Shown here: positions 1 to 10,550 of the stretch, piece after piece
Layout of the letters: the number at the start of each line of letters is the position of its first letter
Numbering within the stretch: the stretch's first letter is position 1
Assembly (NCBI GenBank): GCA_037903355.1
Contig: JBAJFE010000042.1
Coordinates: 3,856,001 to 3,920,000 of the forward strand
Direction of reading: 5' to 3'
From: Trichuris trichiura
Lineage: Eukaryota > Nematoda > Enoplea > Trichinellida > Trichuridae
Length of the DNA stretch: 64,000 nucleotides
The notes under the pieces: model-generated
What the model was told of the DNA's origin: nothing
Databases searched by the model: none
What the model saw: only the letters and a program-made list of their open reading frames with translations
Translations under genes and position numbers: made by a program

Positions 1-1690
1 ATGCCCTTCAAAGTACATTGAACCAATACTATTCGTTCCGCTGTTGCCAAAATTACTGGAAAACAAATTCTTGTTGAAGATGGAGGTTTTTGTAGCGTCT
101 TGGTATGTTTTCGCTGTTCGTTCGTTTCACTGGCAAACTAATTCTTGTCGAATATGGAGCTTTTTGTAGCGTGTTGGAAACGGCCTGATTTCCCTCTAAC
201 GTTCTTCAGTAAATCTCCAGTAGCTTGACTAAGGATAGATTGACCCTGCAGCATTAATAAGCATTCAGTTTTGAAAGTTGAGTGTCTAGTAAAGGGAACG
301 TACATTCGCACGATGAATTCACAGTGGGTCCATTAACGAATTAGGCATATGAGAATGAAAAAGAATGTTGGAGCTTCCGGGATCTTGGCACTGGTTATCT
401 CATGGATGGAAACAACCATCATCTTTCGCTGAAGATGAGCCTGAAGACCTCAAAAGTTTCGATATTCTTTTTCATTTGCATTAGTCTACTTCATTGAAGG
501 GATTCAAACCGTGGGTTTATCAAGAATTCAAGTTGTTTAGAACGCGAACAGGCTCATGAGGAAAGCCTCTGATTATAATTCTTTTGATTTGATGAAAAAC
601 ATAATTAGCCTTCTTGTTTCTAGATGAACAGAATCATACAAGAATCATTGTTCATTACCGTGTACATTTGCGTGGCGACCATAGGGTTTATGGTATCACA
701 TATGCTGTTTCTAATCACGAAGTTACGCGGGCGCTTCAGAAGCAACGCCACCCTATTGGTTCCATACTCGGGAAAAGTCACGAAAGTCAAGTACAACACT
801 GAGCAAGCGAAATATGATGTTTTTAACTTGCACTCGCTCTCATAACGTGATGTGTAGACAAGCCTTGGTTTAATAAACATATCAGTTGACAACATGTTGT
901 ATGTGAAAATTACCAATGGCAATAGGCGCGCTACATTGAAAAGTCATAATATCCACAATTGGCATCCTTTCCGTCTGCTTTAGGTAAGGGTAAATGTTTA
1001 ATTAGTATGTGGGTTGGTCTAGTTTGCAATCAAAATGGTACATTTTTCATGCTGAAACGAAAGTAGCAAACAAACTGGTGGCAGCCAGCGAGCACACTTA
1101 TCTCTACCTAGCTGAAGAAAGTTATCAGAGGTAAATTCGTAGTGCTGGATATGGTGGGAAGCTTTATATAGACCGTAATCATACTGTTTTACAGAACAAT
1201 GGGAAATGCATTAATCTTATGACTAAAATTGAGCCAATGACATGTATCAGAGGAAGACGCTTTGCGTATACGATTTGGGTACATTCACGCTAAGGTCAAG
1301 ACGTTTTACTTAGCAAAACAAACCACGCACGGAATGACAAGATATGTTTCTTCATTTGTTGGCTCCAGCGAGCACAGTTTTGTAACCATTTCGAAAGGTT
1401 GCCGCCTTGTAATCCTCTGTTCGCCACATCTTTTCGATTAGTACAGCATATTATAATTACACAAAAACTCAGTCGTTTTATTATTTTGTTATCAGGCTAA
1501 ACAAGAATTTTTTCCTTTGCATACTAATTGGTGTCCGTGCAACGTTTCCATGTTTAAAGGCTGATGACGCTGCTTGCAACCCAGACGTTTAGTAAAATTA
1601 ACGAATTTAGTATGTATCACCAAAAAGCATGACAACTGCAGCGTTGTCAAACTAATGAGTGAAAGTTTGAGCCTAACTGGATACTTTCTA
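1..1690. other. no gene recognised
   Basis: No open frame here resembles a known protein and none shows exon-like conservation that I recognise. The short frames at 614-845 overlap each other on both strands and look like chance. Nothing else stands out. Confidence 0.5.
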
Positions 1691-1930
1691 AAGACAGGAT
1701 GTCTTTTAACAGGCTTGGGTTGTTTCATATTTGATCTTCTGATTCACGGATTCAGCTCCCCAACACTGCTGACGACGGAACAAGAGCAGTTCCGAAACGT
1801 ACGGTATCCGATTTGTTCTGTAATTTCTCTAACAATTTGCTCATCCATTCGTTGGTAGGGCACTTTGCAGTTTAATTACAGATACATCCAACAGGCCAAA
1901 TCCGTGAATCAGAAGATCAAATATGTAACT
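1690..1930. repeat. fold-back fragment related to the PLE2-type repeat
   Basis: The stretch at 1725-1751 is the reverse complement of 1899-1926, giving a 27-bp inverted repeat around a spacer of about 150 bp. The block beginning with TTTTAACAGGCTTGGGTTG reappears in diverged form at about 41040 and 63850, and the motif CTCATCCATTCGTTGGTAG recurs near 5110, 28230 and 28430. These blocks belong to the inverted repeats that accompany the PLE2-type Penelope element. This copy has no coding sequence. Confidence 0.55.
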
Positions 1931-2900
1931 GGATACTGAATAAATTTGAGCCAGAGGTACCGTTAATATCACCGGACCTAACTCACTGGCTCCTCCCAGA
2001 AGTGACCATTGACCGCAAGAAGTGGGACTCATTGTTTGCGCACCTCAACGGATTATCGGATAAGCTGTTGGATTCCTTTTAGGTAACAGTGAAGGGATTG
2101 AAAGCGGTAAACTCTTGACGTAACAATGAAGGGCTTAGTGCTGCCATGCCTGCCCCTTTCCTTTGAGGTTACAGTCTTATTTGTGTGCACTGCTAGCATC
2201 TTGAGCCTAAACTAAATTTTAAAACCCAGCCATAGAAAACAATAGTGTGTTTACGCTCTTGTTGTTCTGCAGATCAAAGAACAAGTACATGTGGCTATGT
2301 GTGTGTAACATAAACGCCCACTATGTACCGACCACTGAGGTAGTTGTAAGTTATCGATATTTTAGAGGATCTTTTCGATTGCGGCGCCGCCTGATGGAGC
2401 AGTCTTTTCCATGCAGTAACGTTACCGCGCTCTGTTCATTCTTAACCTGTTGTGAAAAGTCATCGAACATTCATAACTAGCGAAATGGGCTGCATAGACG
2501 GAACTGAGACTACGTTGACTCAGGGAACTTCACGTTCATTGACTTTCTTTGTGACCACATGAATTGAGTAGTACCCACGAGAAGGGGCATTTGCCCTCTC
2601 GCTTTCGCCTTCGGCGATACTACTGAAACTGATTATTAAAAAGCGATAAATTTTGAAGAACGTGGTGAAAGAAAGATTAGAGCAAATAAAATGGATTTTT
2701 TGGTATCGTTATTTTCTGATTATGACACGTGGGCAAAATTTGAAGCGTCCGCACTGCTATTTCCCATAAGGCTTTCTGTACTCTCTCTTAGAGTTCGTTT
2801 GTCGAGTGCATGTATTCGTTGTGACAACGAATACATTGTTTTCTGACTAAACATGGAAGATAGCCCCTCATTTACACTCTTTCCACAGGCATCTACGCGT
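1931..2900. other. no gene recognised
   Basis: No coding region recognised. A short perfect hairpin lies near 2810-2838 (TGTATTCGTTG mirrored by CAACGAATACA). Its function is unknown and it may be chance. Confidence 0.4.
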
Positions 2901-2911
2901 AGTGTCCTCTT

Positions 2912-4030
2912 TCATAACAAAGAGACCATAAAGTTATTTTTCGTTGATGTCTTTCGTCTATCATCCATTGACGCAGTTAAGAAAGCCTGACAGCTCGTGT
3001 AAAAGTGTCCTTCCTCACACATTGTGCAAAATTGTTCTCCAACTGCCTTTCTTGCCTGAGCTTCTACAGAAAATAGTTTCCTTGTCGGATGGGAACTTTT
3101 AATTAGCTTTACTGGTTTCTTGTCGCTCTTGCATACACCTTGCACTTCTATTTGCATTAACAGAAACGTGAAAAACGCATTCAATGAAACTTTTCTATCT
3201 TCAAGGAAAGTAAGCATCATCTGTCATGCCTACTGCAACTTTTCAGGCAGTTTTTCTTTAAGCCCTGTCAGCAGAATAATGGATGCCGGGGGCTCATATG
3301 TGTAAGGATTGCACCTTAATGCTGTTGGATTTGTGACGTATAGGTTGACAGAATCATGGAATTTTTGCAATTTGGTGGCTACCACTGCCTTGTCACATTT
3401 ACTTGTCGTCAGTAGCGTGTTGCTATAATCTTTCACAATTGTGCGTGAGCGTACATGATTTTTGAGTGCTTCAACCGCTACAATGTGATAAGCATTTGCC
3501 ATGAAACCTTTCACCGCCTTTAACCCTCTGCCAGCCAATGCGGGCTGAAGACGTATCAATTTAGTGGCTTCATCTAATCTCGACTGAGATGCAGCATTAA
3601 AACAAATTGCTTCTATAATGCGGGGAATTCAAAAGTATCTGGGGCAAATCTGGATCAGTACCACATTGACAAGAGCGGGTGATACGGTTTTCCTGCTCGT
3701 GTGTCGACTTTAACATGTTTCCTCAGCATATCTTTGACCAAATGCCAGACATCTTTCACTTAGACACAGGTTCTGAACCTCGTTTTCAAAATGGACCCAC
3801 TATACCAGTTCTTAAGTTAGTTGAGCTTCAAAGGTCACCAGCTGCCCAATTTTTGTCTGGATTTCATAAGCTTTAATCGCATAACCACTTCCCATGCACT
3901 CCATGTCTTCTACTGAAGAAGGCTTCTTGGCAGAGGCTGCTGCATCCAAAAATTTACGCTTCAGGTTTATTGTTGCATGACCTTTCAGACCGGCTCAGAA
4001 ACTTTTCAGCTCTTCCATTTGCACATAAGA
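2912..4030 (-). pseudogene. degenerate BEL/Pao-type gag fragment
   Basis: Two adjacent minus-strand frames (3559-3230, then 3220-2912) read in order like the gag region of BEL/Pao LTR retrotransposons (DUF1759/DUF1758-like proteins). The first has a segment starting LAGRGLKAVKGF, resembling the helical gag segment. The second has a Cys/His-containing stretch, FCTMCEEGHFYTSCQAFL, followed by DDRRK, as in the zinc-binding part of these proteins. A frameshift or stop separates the two. Upstream sequence to about 4030 reads as a decayed continuation with many stops. No LTR, protease or reverse transcriptase was found nearby, so this is an old fragment. The assignment is from remembered family pattern and is moderate. 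Confidence 0.5.
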
Positions 4031-4985
4031 ACTGCGATGAACCAGCCCAGAAGACCAGAATGTTCCAGTAGAAGATAATGATTGTTAAAAATGCAGTGCT
4101 ATGGAAAAGCCAGCTTACAGTTTGTTCCTTCAGTCACTGTAATGTTTACCAAGTTAAAATTAAGTTAGTGACGCTGGGGTTCTATCACAAACAGCTGCAT
4201 TCGGTTGCAACAAGCGTGTCAGATGAAAATATTTTAGTGATAAGAAAGTGCCGATCATCTTTCAGTCACCCGCAACATTTCTGTTTGTGGATAGTGCTTC
4301 TGTTCAATGTTGATTGCTAATGGACGCTTGAAAATGTGGGTGCCAAGTTTACTCTGGGGACACACACATTAATAACAATTTCAAGGAAGTCGTGCATCTA
4401 GCAGAGATCTTCAAGCAGCAAAAAGGTTACGACTGTGTAGCGGTGGCTGCGCATGTCCTCGACCCCAAAGCGGGCGCCAGTCGTACGCGAAGGGCGTATC
4501 GCTCAAGCAGGAGCGTAAATATTTGCGGTGCCGCCAGCCGCTGATCCCTGGATCTGTGCCAGCGATCTGACTAACGCGCAAGGCCAGGGTAGGAGAGATA
4601 AGGGAGTTGTTCGTTCGTGCTCGCTGCTGGTCGTCTGTCTTGTGCAAGCTGTCGTGTCGAGAGTAAAGCGTTTAGCAACCTATTTCTTTGTGCGTTTGCT
4701 ACTGGGTTTCTTACAGACTGGATGAAGGCTGACATAATTATCAGCAAGTGCAGTGCTCACAGTTCTTTCCGATGATACATGCACGTTTTCTAAAGAGCAT
4801 AACGTTCAGGTTTTTACAATTTTTTGCCCCGAATGTGACAATCCGTAGTAACGTTCACCGCCTTTTATCACAGCATCGGGATGAGCGCTAGTCTGTTCCC
4901 ATAAAGGATCAGCGACAAACGCGTTTGGAGTGCAACAAAAAAAAAGAATCTAAATTAGAATTTCATAATGAAATATAACTTCTTT
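4031..4985. other. no gene recognised
   Basis: No coding or repeat structure recognised. Confidence 0.4.
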
Positions 4986-4989
4986 GTAC

Positions 4990-5185
4990 GGCATGTTCTT
5001 TTGCCCGTTGATGGAATTAAACCGAAGCAAATGCCCTACCAACGGATGGACAGGGCTAGTCCCGAAAGCTACGAATCTGTTAAGTGATTGTTCTGAATTT
5101 TTCCTTAATAATTGCTCATCCACCCGTTGGTAGGCACTTGCTTCGGTTTAATTCCCGACACCATCAACGGGCAAGAGAACATACC
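4990..5185. repeat. short fold-back element (PLE2-type repeat)
   Basis: An imperfect inverted repeat. The left arm runs from about 4990 (GCATGTTCTTTTGCCCGTTG) through CCAACGGATGG. The right arm runs from CCACCCGTTGGTAGG to CAACGGGCAAGAGAACAT at about 5185. Arms are roughly 70 nt. The CAACGGATGG/CCGTTGGTAG motif also occurs in the fold-backs near 1850, 28230 and 28430, so this is a small member of the same family. No coding sequence. Confidence 0.6.
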
Positions 5186-5242
5186 TTACAAAGAAGTTAT
5201 GAAAATCCATCGCCCCGTTAAGAAGCACCCTGTCTTCAAGTT

Positions 5243-5590
5243 CATAATGAAATTGCTTTATTACGGAGAGAGTCCAGTCTAATGTGCGGTAAAGGCTTGA
5301 ACTCCGGAGCTTTCGGGACACTCGAGACCCGTCTTCAGCGGTCTTAAAATTATAAATATAATTTGTGGAGGCGAATACAGTCTTTTATCGTTTCTAAAGA
5401 TTTAAAGCGGGCATTTTAAAGTCTTCCGTTGGTAGTTTTTTGTCTTTGAGTCTGTCAGCGGTCTTCTTCTTGTTCCGTTTAGCTTGTAGATTTGTGTCTC
5501 TGTTTGGTTGTTTTTCGAAACATTTTCTTCTATTGTTAAATCATTGTTTTTTATTTTGTATCCATTTTTTCTTTCTTTCTTTCTTTGTTT
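5243..5590 (-). repeat. left arm of PLE1-type inverted repeat element
   Basis: This arm is the reverse complement of 10700-10970, including the stretch that reads ATTACGGAGAGAGTCCAG on the plus strand here. It is also homologous to the arm at 16885-17230 beside the coding Penelope element PLE1. It holds a hammerhead-like motif on the minus strand (5300-5343). After about 5590 the match to the PLE1 3' region stops and resumes only past the gypsy element at 10551. So the interrupted element is an internally deleted Penelope copy. Confidence 0.75.
5300..5343 (-). ncRNA. hammerhead-like ribozyme motif, copy a
   Basis: Read on the minus strand: CUGAAGA (5338-5332), one extra pyrimidine, a stem of five (one U-U mismatch) with a six-nt loop (5330-5315), then GAAA (5314-5311) and GCUCCGGAG. 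CUGANGA and GAAA are the conserved core of hammerhead ribozymes. The extra base before the stem and the very short third stem are atypical, but small hammerhead variants linked to Penelope-like elements are known. No stem I partner was identified. Confidence 0.5.
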
Positions 5591-5596
5591 TTGTTC

Positions 5597-5950
5597 CGGA
5601 CTCCGTAGCCATACGCAAAAATCTTTATTACAATCAATGCCGGCAAGCACGCAATCGCCAAACCATAGAAAGCGAAAAAAGACCCCCAAAACCGCCAAGC
5701 GTCTCCTTTTATCGACTTCTGTTGACCGTTGAGCGGCGCCTCTGTTCGGGCCGCTGCCATATTTGCATAGGACTTAGTAAGCTATGAGTCACCCGGCGCT
5801 CGGATGATCGTTACCTTTCTCCCAACGCTCGCGTCCAGCTTGGGGGCCGGCAGTCGCCCCGTCATCAAAATTATCAGTCCTGCTAGAGGCAGTGCTTGGC
5901 AGGCGGTCCCTCTCGCGCACCGCCGATCGGTCGGCTGGCACAGTTTTATA
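5597..5950 (-). repeat. LTR-like 350-bp insert beside the gypsy element
   Basis: This block breaks the match to the PLE1 3' region: homology ends at about 5590 and restarts at 10551. Read on the minus strand it begins next to a TATATAAAA box and ends with an AATAAA signal (near 5625), the layout of an LTR. Ends and target duplication could not be fixed, so it may be a solo LTR or another insert. Confidence 0.35.
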
Positions 5951-5953
5951 TAC

Positions 5954-6123
5954 TGTAACAGACCACCGAGTCTCTTCAACCCTTTTATTCACCGTACCAC
6001 GCCGGACGCGCACAAATAACGCTGACGGCACCGAAGACTACTACTCACTACTCTTTCTCTGACGTGTGTCTACTGTACAGCTCGTACCTGCATTCCGTCT
6101 ACCTGCTCATCTCTACCGTTACA
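5954..6123 (-). repeat. 3' LTR of gypsy element
   Basis: 170 bp, about 97% identical by eye to 10380-10550. As transcribed (minus) it carries a GAATAAAAGGG polyadenylation-like signal. Compact LTRs of this size occur in several Ty3/gypsy clades. Confidence 0.92.
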
Positions 6124-9100
6124 ATCCGCCTCCCTTCCGTTTCGGTCGCTCGCCCCTGAGCGACGCCACGCTGACTCCATCGGGCTCCGATATCTCTTCA
6201 GTTGTGCTACGTGGGCTGTGAAAATCCTGTCTCGCCTGCACTGACGACCTGATTTCAAATAGTTGAGCTTGTAAGTGATATCACTAAGCTTCTGCACCAC
6301 TCGAAAGGGTCCCACGTAACGTGGCAGAAACTTCGCATTTCGGCCTACTCGTCGAAGAACGCGATGTAGTAAAACAGGGTCTCCGACTCGGAAGGATCCA
6401 CCCTGGTTTCTTCTTTGATCGTATAGCCTCTTTTGCCTCCCTTGTGCCTCCTTGCACTTGGCTTTGGCTGCAGCTCGCAAAGACTCAACTCGCTTCTTGA
6501 AATCTTCATACGTTTCGTGAGCTTCTTCCGGCCATGGAAAACAGCTATCTGTCGGGAGCACCGCTAAGCGACCGTAAACCAGTTCAAAGGGGGAGACTCC
6601 GGTGCTTGACTGGTCCATCGTGTTGATTGCGAACATTGCATATGGCTCAAACTCATCCCAGTTCGCATGCTTGGAATTTACGTAGGCAGCCAGTATGCAG
6701 CTCAGCGTCTTGTTTATTCGTTCGACCAGCCCGTTAGATTGGGAATGACAGCTGCGGGTCATGCCGTGTTCGATTTTCAGTTTTGATAAAACCGCCTTCG
6801 TGGTCTCCGCCGTAAAGGCTGTACCTTGGTCGCTAATCAATTTTTTAGGCACGCCATGCCTTAGGATGATAGCTTTCATTAAGTCTGCGACCCCCTGACT
6901 TGTCGTGTCCGGAACGGCGAATAATTCCACCCATTTCGTCAAATAATCGACGCACACGATGATGTACCTATTCCCTTTGCTGGTTACAGGAAATGGCCTG
7001 AGATGGTCTATCCCCAGCATCTCTAACGGCTTCCTCGGGGGTTCTTTACTTTGGAGAAGGCCACAAGGTTTGCTACATCCAACCTTCCTTTTCTGGCATG
7101 TTGGGCAAGCCAGTACTACCTGCCGCACCTTTTCTGTGATATTTGGCCACCAATACCGTTTCCGCACTCTACTCGCTGTTTTCTCCACTCCAAGATGTCC
7201 TGCGGTAGGCCCAGCATGGAGGGAAACGACAACATTTCGTCGTAGGTTTGAAGGGATTGCCAGTTTCCATAGGCGGCCCTGATCCTTATTCTTGCGATAT
7301 AAAATGCCTTGGAAGAGTCGGAATTCTTCCAATGTGTTATTCTTTTCTCTCTCTCCGTCAGCATCCACTTGATTAGAGGCGATCCGCTCCATGACGCGGC
7401 GTAGTTCTGGATCAGCTGACTGTGAGATCTCCAGCTCTTCCCGGCTAATGCCATCACAGACTGCTGCACACAGCATTAACTCTTCCGCTATCTCTGCTTC
7501 GGACACCGCCTTACCCACCGGTGCTCGAGACAGCGCATCTGCCACCACATTTGCTCGACCTGCGCGATGTACGAACTCACACACGTCAAGATACTCCGTG
7601 ACAGCCATGGCCCATCTTCCAAATTTGTCGTTCGACTGTCGCCTTTCGAAGAGCCACTTTACTGCTGCATTATCCGTCACGACCCTAAATTTTCGACCCA
7701 AAACGTATGGACGTACCATCCGCAAAGCCCAGACAACCGCTAAACATTCCAACTCATTTGAGTGGTACCTTTGTTCAGTCGATGTTAGCATGCGGCTCAA
7801 ATAAAGAATGACGTGCTCTTCTTCATCCCTCGACTGAATCAGTACTGCTCCCAAGCCTTCCCTGCTAGCATCGCAATGTAATTCCGTAAACCAATCTTCC
7901 CGAAAGTGATGCAGCACAGGTGGATGTTTCATCCTCTCCTTTAGGTCCAGAAACGCTTTCTCCTGTTCAGTACTCCAACTCCACGTTTCTGTCTTTTTCA
8001 ACAGCCGACTAAGTGGACGCATGATTGTTGCAAAGTTTCGCACGAACCTTCGGTAATAGCTAGTCATACCAATGAACCTTCTCAGTTGTCTGACTGTTTG
8101 CGGTCTCGGAAACGCTGATATAGCTTCTACTTTCGCCGGATCCGGGTGCACTCCTGTAGCATCTATTACATGGCCCAAGTATTCCGTTTTATCAGTGCCG
8201 ATCACACACTTTGTCGGTTGTAGACGCAATCCGTTGTTGGCCAACGCACTGAGTACCGCTTTGAGGCGAGTTACATGCTCGTCGAATGTAGCGGAGAAGA
8301 CAAGTATGTCATCCATGTAACTGAGACACGCCGTCCATTTCAAATTTCCCAACACGTGATCCATCAGACGTGAGAAACTCGCTGGGGCATTACATAGTCC
8401 AAACGGCATCTTCTTGAATTGGTATAAGCCATCTGGCGTTACAAAGGCAGTTTTTTCTCGATCCGCCGGCTCCACCGGAATCTGCCAATAGCCGCTCTTG
8501 AAATCCAACTTTGAAAAGTACCGCGCGCCCCCCACACGGTCTAGCACGTCGTCCATCCGAGGCATCGGATAGACGTCCCGTATGGTAATAGCGTTTAGAC
8601 GGCGGTAGTCCACACAGAATCGCCAGGTGCTATCCCGTTTCCGCACCATTACTACCGGGAATGACCACGGACTGCCGGATCTTTCCACGATTCCATCTCT
8701 CATCATTTCATTCACCTGTTCTGCTATCGCTTTTCGCTCCCTACTTGAGACACGATACGGGCGACACGTGATAGGATTTACTGCCTGTGTTGGTATTCGA
8801 TGGGTGATTCCATGATCCGCCGCCGCGTGATTCCCCGCCTTCCTAAACAGCTGAGGAAAAGATTGCAAAACCTTTTCCACTTCTGCTTTCTGAACGCCGT
8901 TAAGTTGCTCGTCGTAAGTCACTCCGGCCATTACTGACGTGATTGGTTCCTCTGCAGTCCAACTTTCAGCCCTCGTCGGCAGAATCTCTTTATCCGTTGG
9001 CTGCCGGTCATTCATTAATTGGACCAGTGATCCCTGTGCAGAGAGCTCCAGCATCACACCCAACGACGTCAACGCATCCATGCCCAAAGCTAAAGGACAC

Positions 9101-10323
9101 GGTGGAGCAGTCAGGACCATCGCGTTCACCCTGAGTTGCCTTCCCAAGCATGTTAGCTCGAGCTGTGCCTTGCCCTTGGGACATAGCTGAGCCCCGTCCA
9201 CTCCTTTAAATGCTGCCTGCTTCCATGGTTGCATGGGGATTCCGCACTGTTCAAGTAAGCTTTCGTGAGCGAAGGTCGCTACAGCTCCTGTGTCCACCAG
9301 AGCATTCAACCTCATTCCATTGGAGACTTCCACCTCGACATACGGCAATCGTCTGCTTTCTCGTGATAGCGCAGCATCCGTCAAGCTCATCGCTGAGTCC
9401 TCCGTTGCGTTACTCTCTCTTTGCCGCATGGGACAATCTCGAGCAAAATGACCCGTCGTAGCACAAACAAGACAGGTCAGCTCAGCTTTGCTTCGAGCAG
9501 TCTCCCCTATCGCTGTGCCTTCGCGATGACTTTTTCTTCCGATTCTATGCTCGTCTCGCTGATGCGCGACTTCCAGCCGGGACAATCGGTCTTCAATGCG
9601 CTCTAGCGCTGTCACAATGAGCTGATTCTCTGTCGTGCTGGGGCCGCTCCCATCAATAGCGTACCCGTTCTGGCAGGCACCTGTCACCATCAGTCGTCTT
9701 CTCCTCTGCATGTTTTCTACCGATGCTTGCGCAGCACGATATTGCTTGGCGATCTGCACCGCTTGATCGAAGGAATCTGGTCTTTTGTCCAGCAGATACC
9801 TTTGTGCAGCGGTATCTTGCAGTCCCATGATGAATTGCTCTTTCAAATCGTCATCCTGCTTTCCGACTTCTGCTCCGAGGCATCGCAATTCATCAGCGAA
9901 ATCATCGACTGATTCTCCTGGCTTCTGCGCGCGCTGGAAAAACTGTAGGCGCTGAACGAAGAGAGAATCGTCTTTTCTGAATCGCCGTCGCAAATGCGAT
10001 TTCAATGTTTCGTAGGTGCACTCTTGGCCCAGAGAGTTTAAGCTCTTATAAATCTTATCGTCGACCAGGGACTTCATAAGGGGCACCCAACGCGCTTTCG
10101 GTATAGTGTTCGCAGTCAAGTAATCGTGCAGTCGTCCTAGCCACACACCGACGTCCAATGCTGACGAGAGCGTACCAGGTGGTTGGTACCAAGGTCCTCC
10201 GCGACCTATTGAACCGATGGCGTCCTCTTCACGTAGGCCCCTCAGGGGGAATTGCCTCCCTGACGTCACAGCTCTCGACGAAGCCTTCCTCCAGCTGGCT
10301 GTCTGACGATTCTGACTTACCAC
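6070..10323 (-). CDS. Gag-Pol polyprotein, Ty3/gypsy, intact 1417 aa
   Basis: One uninterrupted frame encodes all enzymes needed for retrotransposition. In order: gag helical region (about aa 35-230), a CCHC zinc knuckle CLVCATTGHFARDC (about 282), aspartic protease with DTGA (about 342), reverse transcriptase with YMDD (about 667), RNase H with HCDAS (about 815), an HHCC integrase zinc domain (about 1036-1080), then the DDE integrase core and a C-terminal tail. Gag and Pol are fused without a frameshift. The frame begins about 40 nt inside the primer binding site and runs 54 nt into the 3' LTR. Absence of stops together with nearly identical LTRs suggests a recently active copy. Clade assignment (Mdg1/412-like from the primer site) is tentative. 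Confidence 0.95.
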   Translation of the reverse strand: MVSQNRQTASWRKASSRAVTSGRQFPLRGLREEDAIGSIGRGGPWYQPPGTLSSALDVGVWLGRLHDYLTANTIPKARWVPLMKSLVDDKIYKSLNSLGQECTYETLKSHLRRRFRKDDSLFVQRLQFFQRAQKPGESVDDFADELRCLGAEVGKQDDDLKEQFIMGLQDTAAQRYLLDKRPDSFDQAVQIAKQYRAAQASVENMQRRRRLMVTGACQNGYAIDGSGPSTTENQLIVTALERIEDRLSRLEVAHQRDEHRIGRKSHREGTAIGETARSKAELTCLVCATTGHFARDCPMRQRESNATEDSAMSLTDAALSRESRRLPYVEVEVSNGMRLNALVDTGAVATFAHESLLEQCGIPMQPWKQAAFKGVDGAQLCPKGKAQLELTCLGRQLRVNAMVLTAPPCPLALGMDALTSLGVMLELSAQGSLVQLMNDRQPTDKEILPTRAESWTAEEPITSVMAGVTYDEQLNGVQKAEVEKVLQSFPQLFRKAGNHAAADHGITHRIPTQAVNPITCRPYRVSSRERKAIAEQVNEMMRDGIVERSGSPWSFPVVMVRKRDSTWRFCVDYRRLNAITIRDVYPMPRMDDVLDRVGGARYFSKLDFKSGYWQIPVEPADREKTAFVTPDGLYQFKKMPFGLCNAPASFSRLMDHVLGNLKWTACLSYMDDILVFSATFDEHVTRLKAVLSALANNGLRLQPTKCVIGTDKTEYLGHVIDATGVHPDPAKVEAISAFPRPQTVRQLRRFIGMTSYYRRFVRNFATIMRPLSRLLKKTETWSWSTEQEKAFLDLKERMKHPPVLHHFREDWFTELHCDASREGLGAVLIQSRDEEEHVILYLSRMLTSTEQRYHSNELECLAVVWALRMVRPYVLGRKFRVVTDNAAVKWLFERRQSNDKFGRWAMAVTEYLDVCEFVHRAGRANVVADALSRAPVGKAVSEAEIAEELMLCAAVCDGISREELEISQSADPELRRVMERIASNQVDADGEREKNNTLEEFRLFQGILYRKNKDQGRLWKLAIPSNLRRNVVVSLHAGPTAGHLGVEKTASRVRKRYWWPNITEKVRQVVLACPTCQKRKVGCSKPCGLLQSKEPPRKPLEMLGIDHLRPFPVTSKGNRYIIVCVDYLTKWVELFAVPDTTSQGVADLMKAIILRHGVPKKLISDQGTAFTAETTKAVLSKLKIEHGMTRSCHSQSNGLVERINKTLSCILAAYVNSKHANWDEFEPYAMFAINTMDQSSTGVSPFELVYGRLAVLPTDSCFPWPEEAHETYEDFKKRVESLRAAAKAKCKEAQGRQKRLYDQRRNQGGSFRVGDPVLLHRVLRRVGRNAKFLPRYVGPFRVVQKLSDITYKLNYLKSGRQCRRDRIFTAHVAQLKRYRSPMESAWRRSGASDRNGREADCNGRDEQVDGMQVRAVQ
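6124..6145 (-). other. polypurine tract of gypsy element
   Basis: Directly upstream of the 3' LTR on the coding strand is a purine run, GGAAGGGAGGCGGA, the expected plus-strand primer for reverse transcription. Confidence 0.75.
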
Positions 10324-10358
10324 TACGCGTTCTCACCATTTAGGAGTCTTTGGAACGA

Positions 10359-10378
10359 AATAGCCGCGGTCGCCAAAT
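10359..10378 (-). other. gypsy primer binding site
   Basis: On the coding strand the 5' LTR end is followed by TTTGGCGACCGCGG. TGGCGACC is complementary to an arginine tRNA 3' end in Mdg1-like elements. The exact tRNA is inferred from that known pattern. Confidence 0.65.
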
Positions 10379-10379
10379 A

Positions 10380-10550
10380 TGTAACAGACCACCGAGTCTC
10401 TTCAACCCTTTTATTCACCGTACCACGCCGGATGCGCACAAATAACGCTGACGGCACCGAAGACTACTACTCACTACTCTTTCTCTGATGTGTGTCTACT
10501 GTCCACCTCGTACCTGCATTCCGTCGTACCTGCTTATCTCTACCGTTACA
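10380..10550 (-). repeat. 5' LTR of gypsy element
   Basis: 171 bp, direct repeat of 5954-6123. Retroelement sequence stops exactly at its right edge, where PLE1-type 3' sequence begins (ATATTGCAATTTTATCC, matching 17236 onward). Confidence 0.92.

Larger units (their letters stand above)
5954..10550 (-). mobile_element. Ty3/gypsy LTR retrotransposon, structurally complete
   Basis: Two direct terminal repeats (5954-6123 and 10380-10550) start TGTAACAG and end CCGTTACA as read on the plus strand. They differ by about five substitutions and one indel, so the insertion is fairly young. Between them is a single long minus-strand Gag-Pol frame. A primer binding site follows the 5' LTR and a purine tract precedes the 3' LTR. 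The element sits inside the 3' part of a deleted PLE1-type element, whose sequence resumes at 10551. Target duplication is not clean: three of four bases match (atac/atat). No env-like frame is present. Confidence 0.95.

Noticed and set aside
6959..10343. Many plus-strand frames of 60-137 aa
   Set aside because: Shadows of the intact minus-strand Gag-Pol frame.
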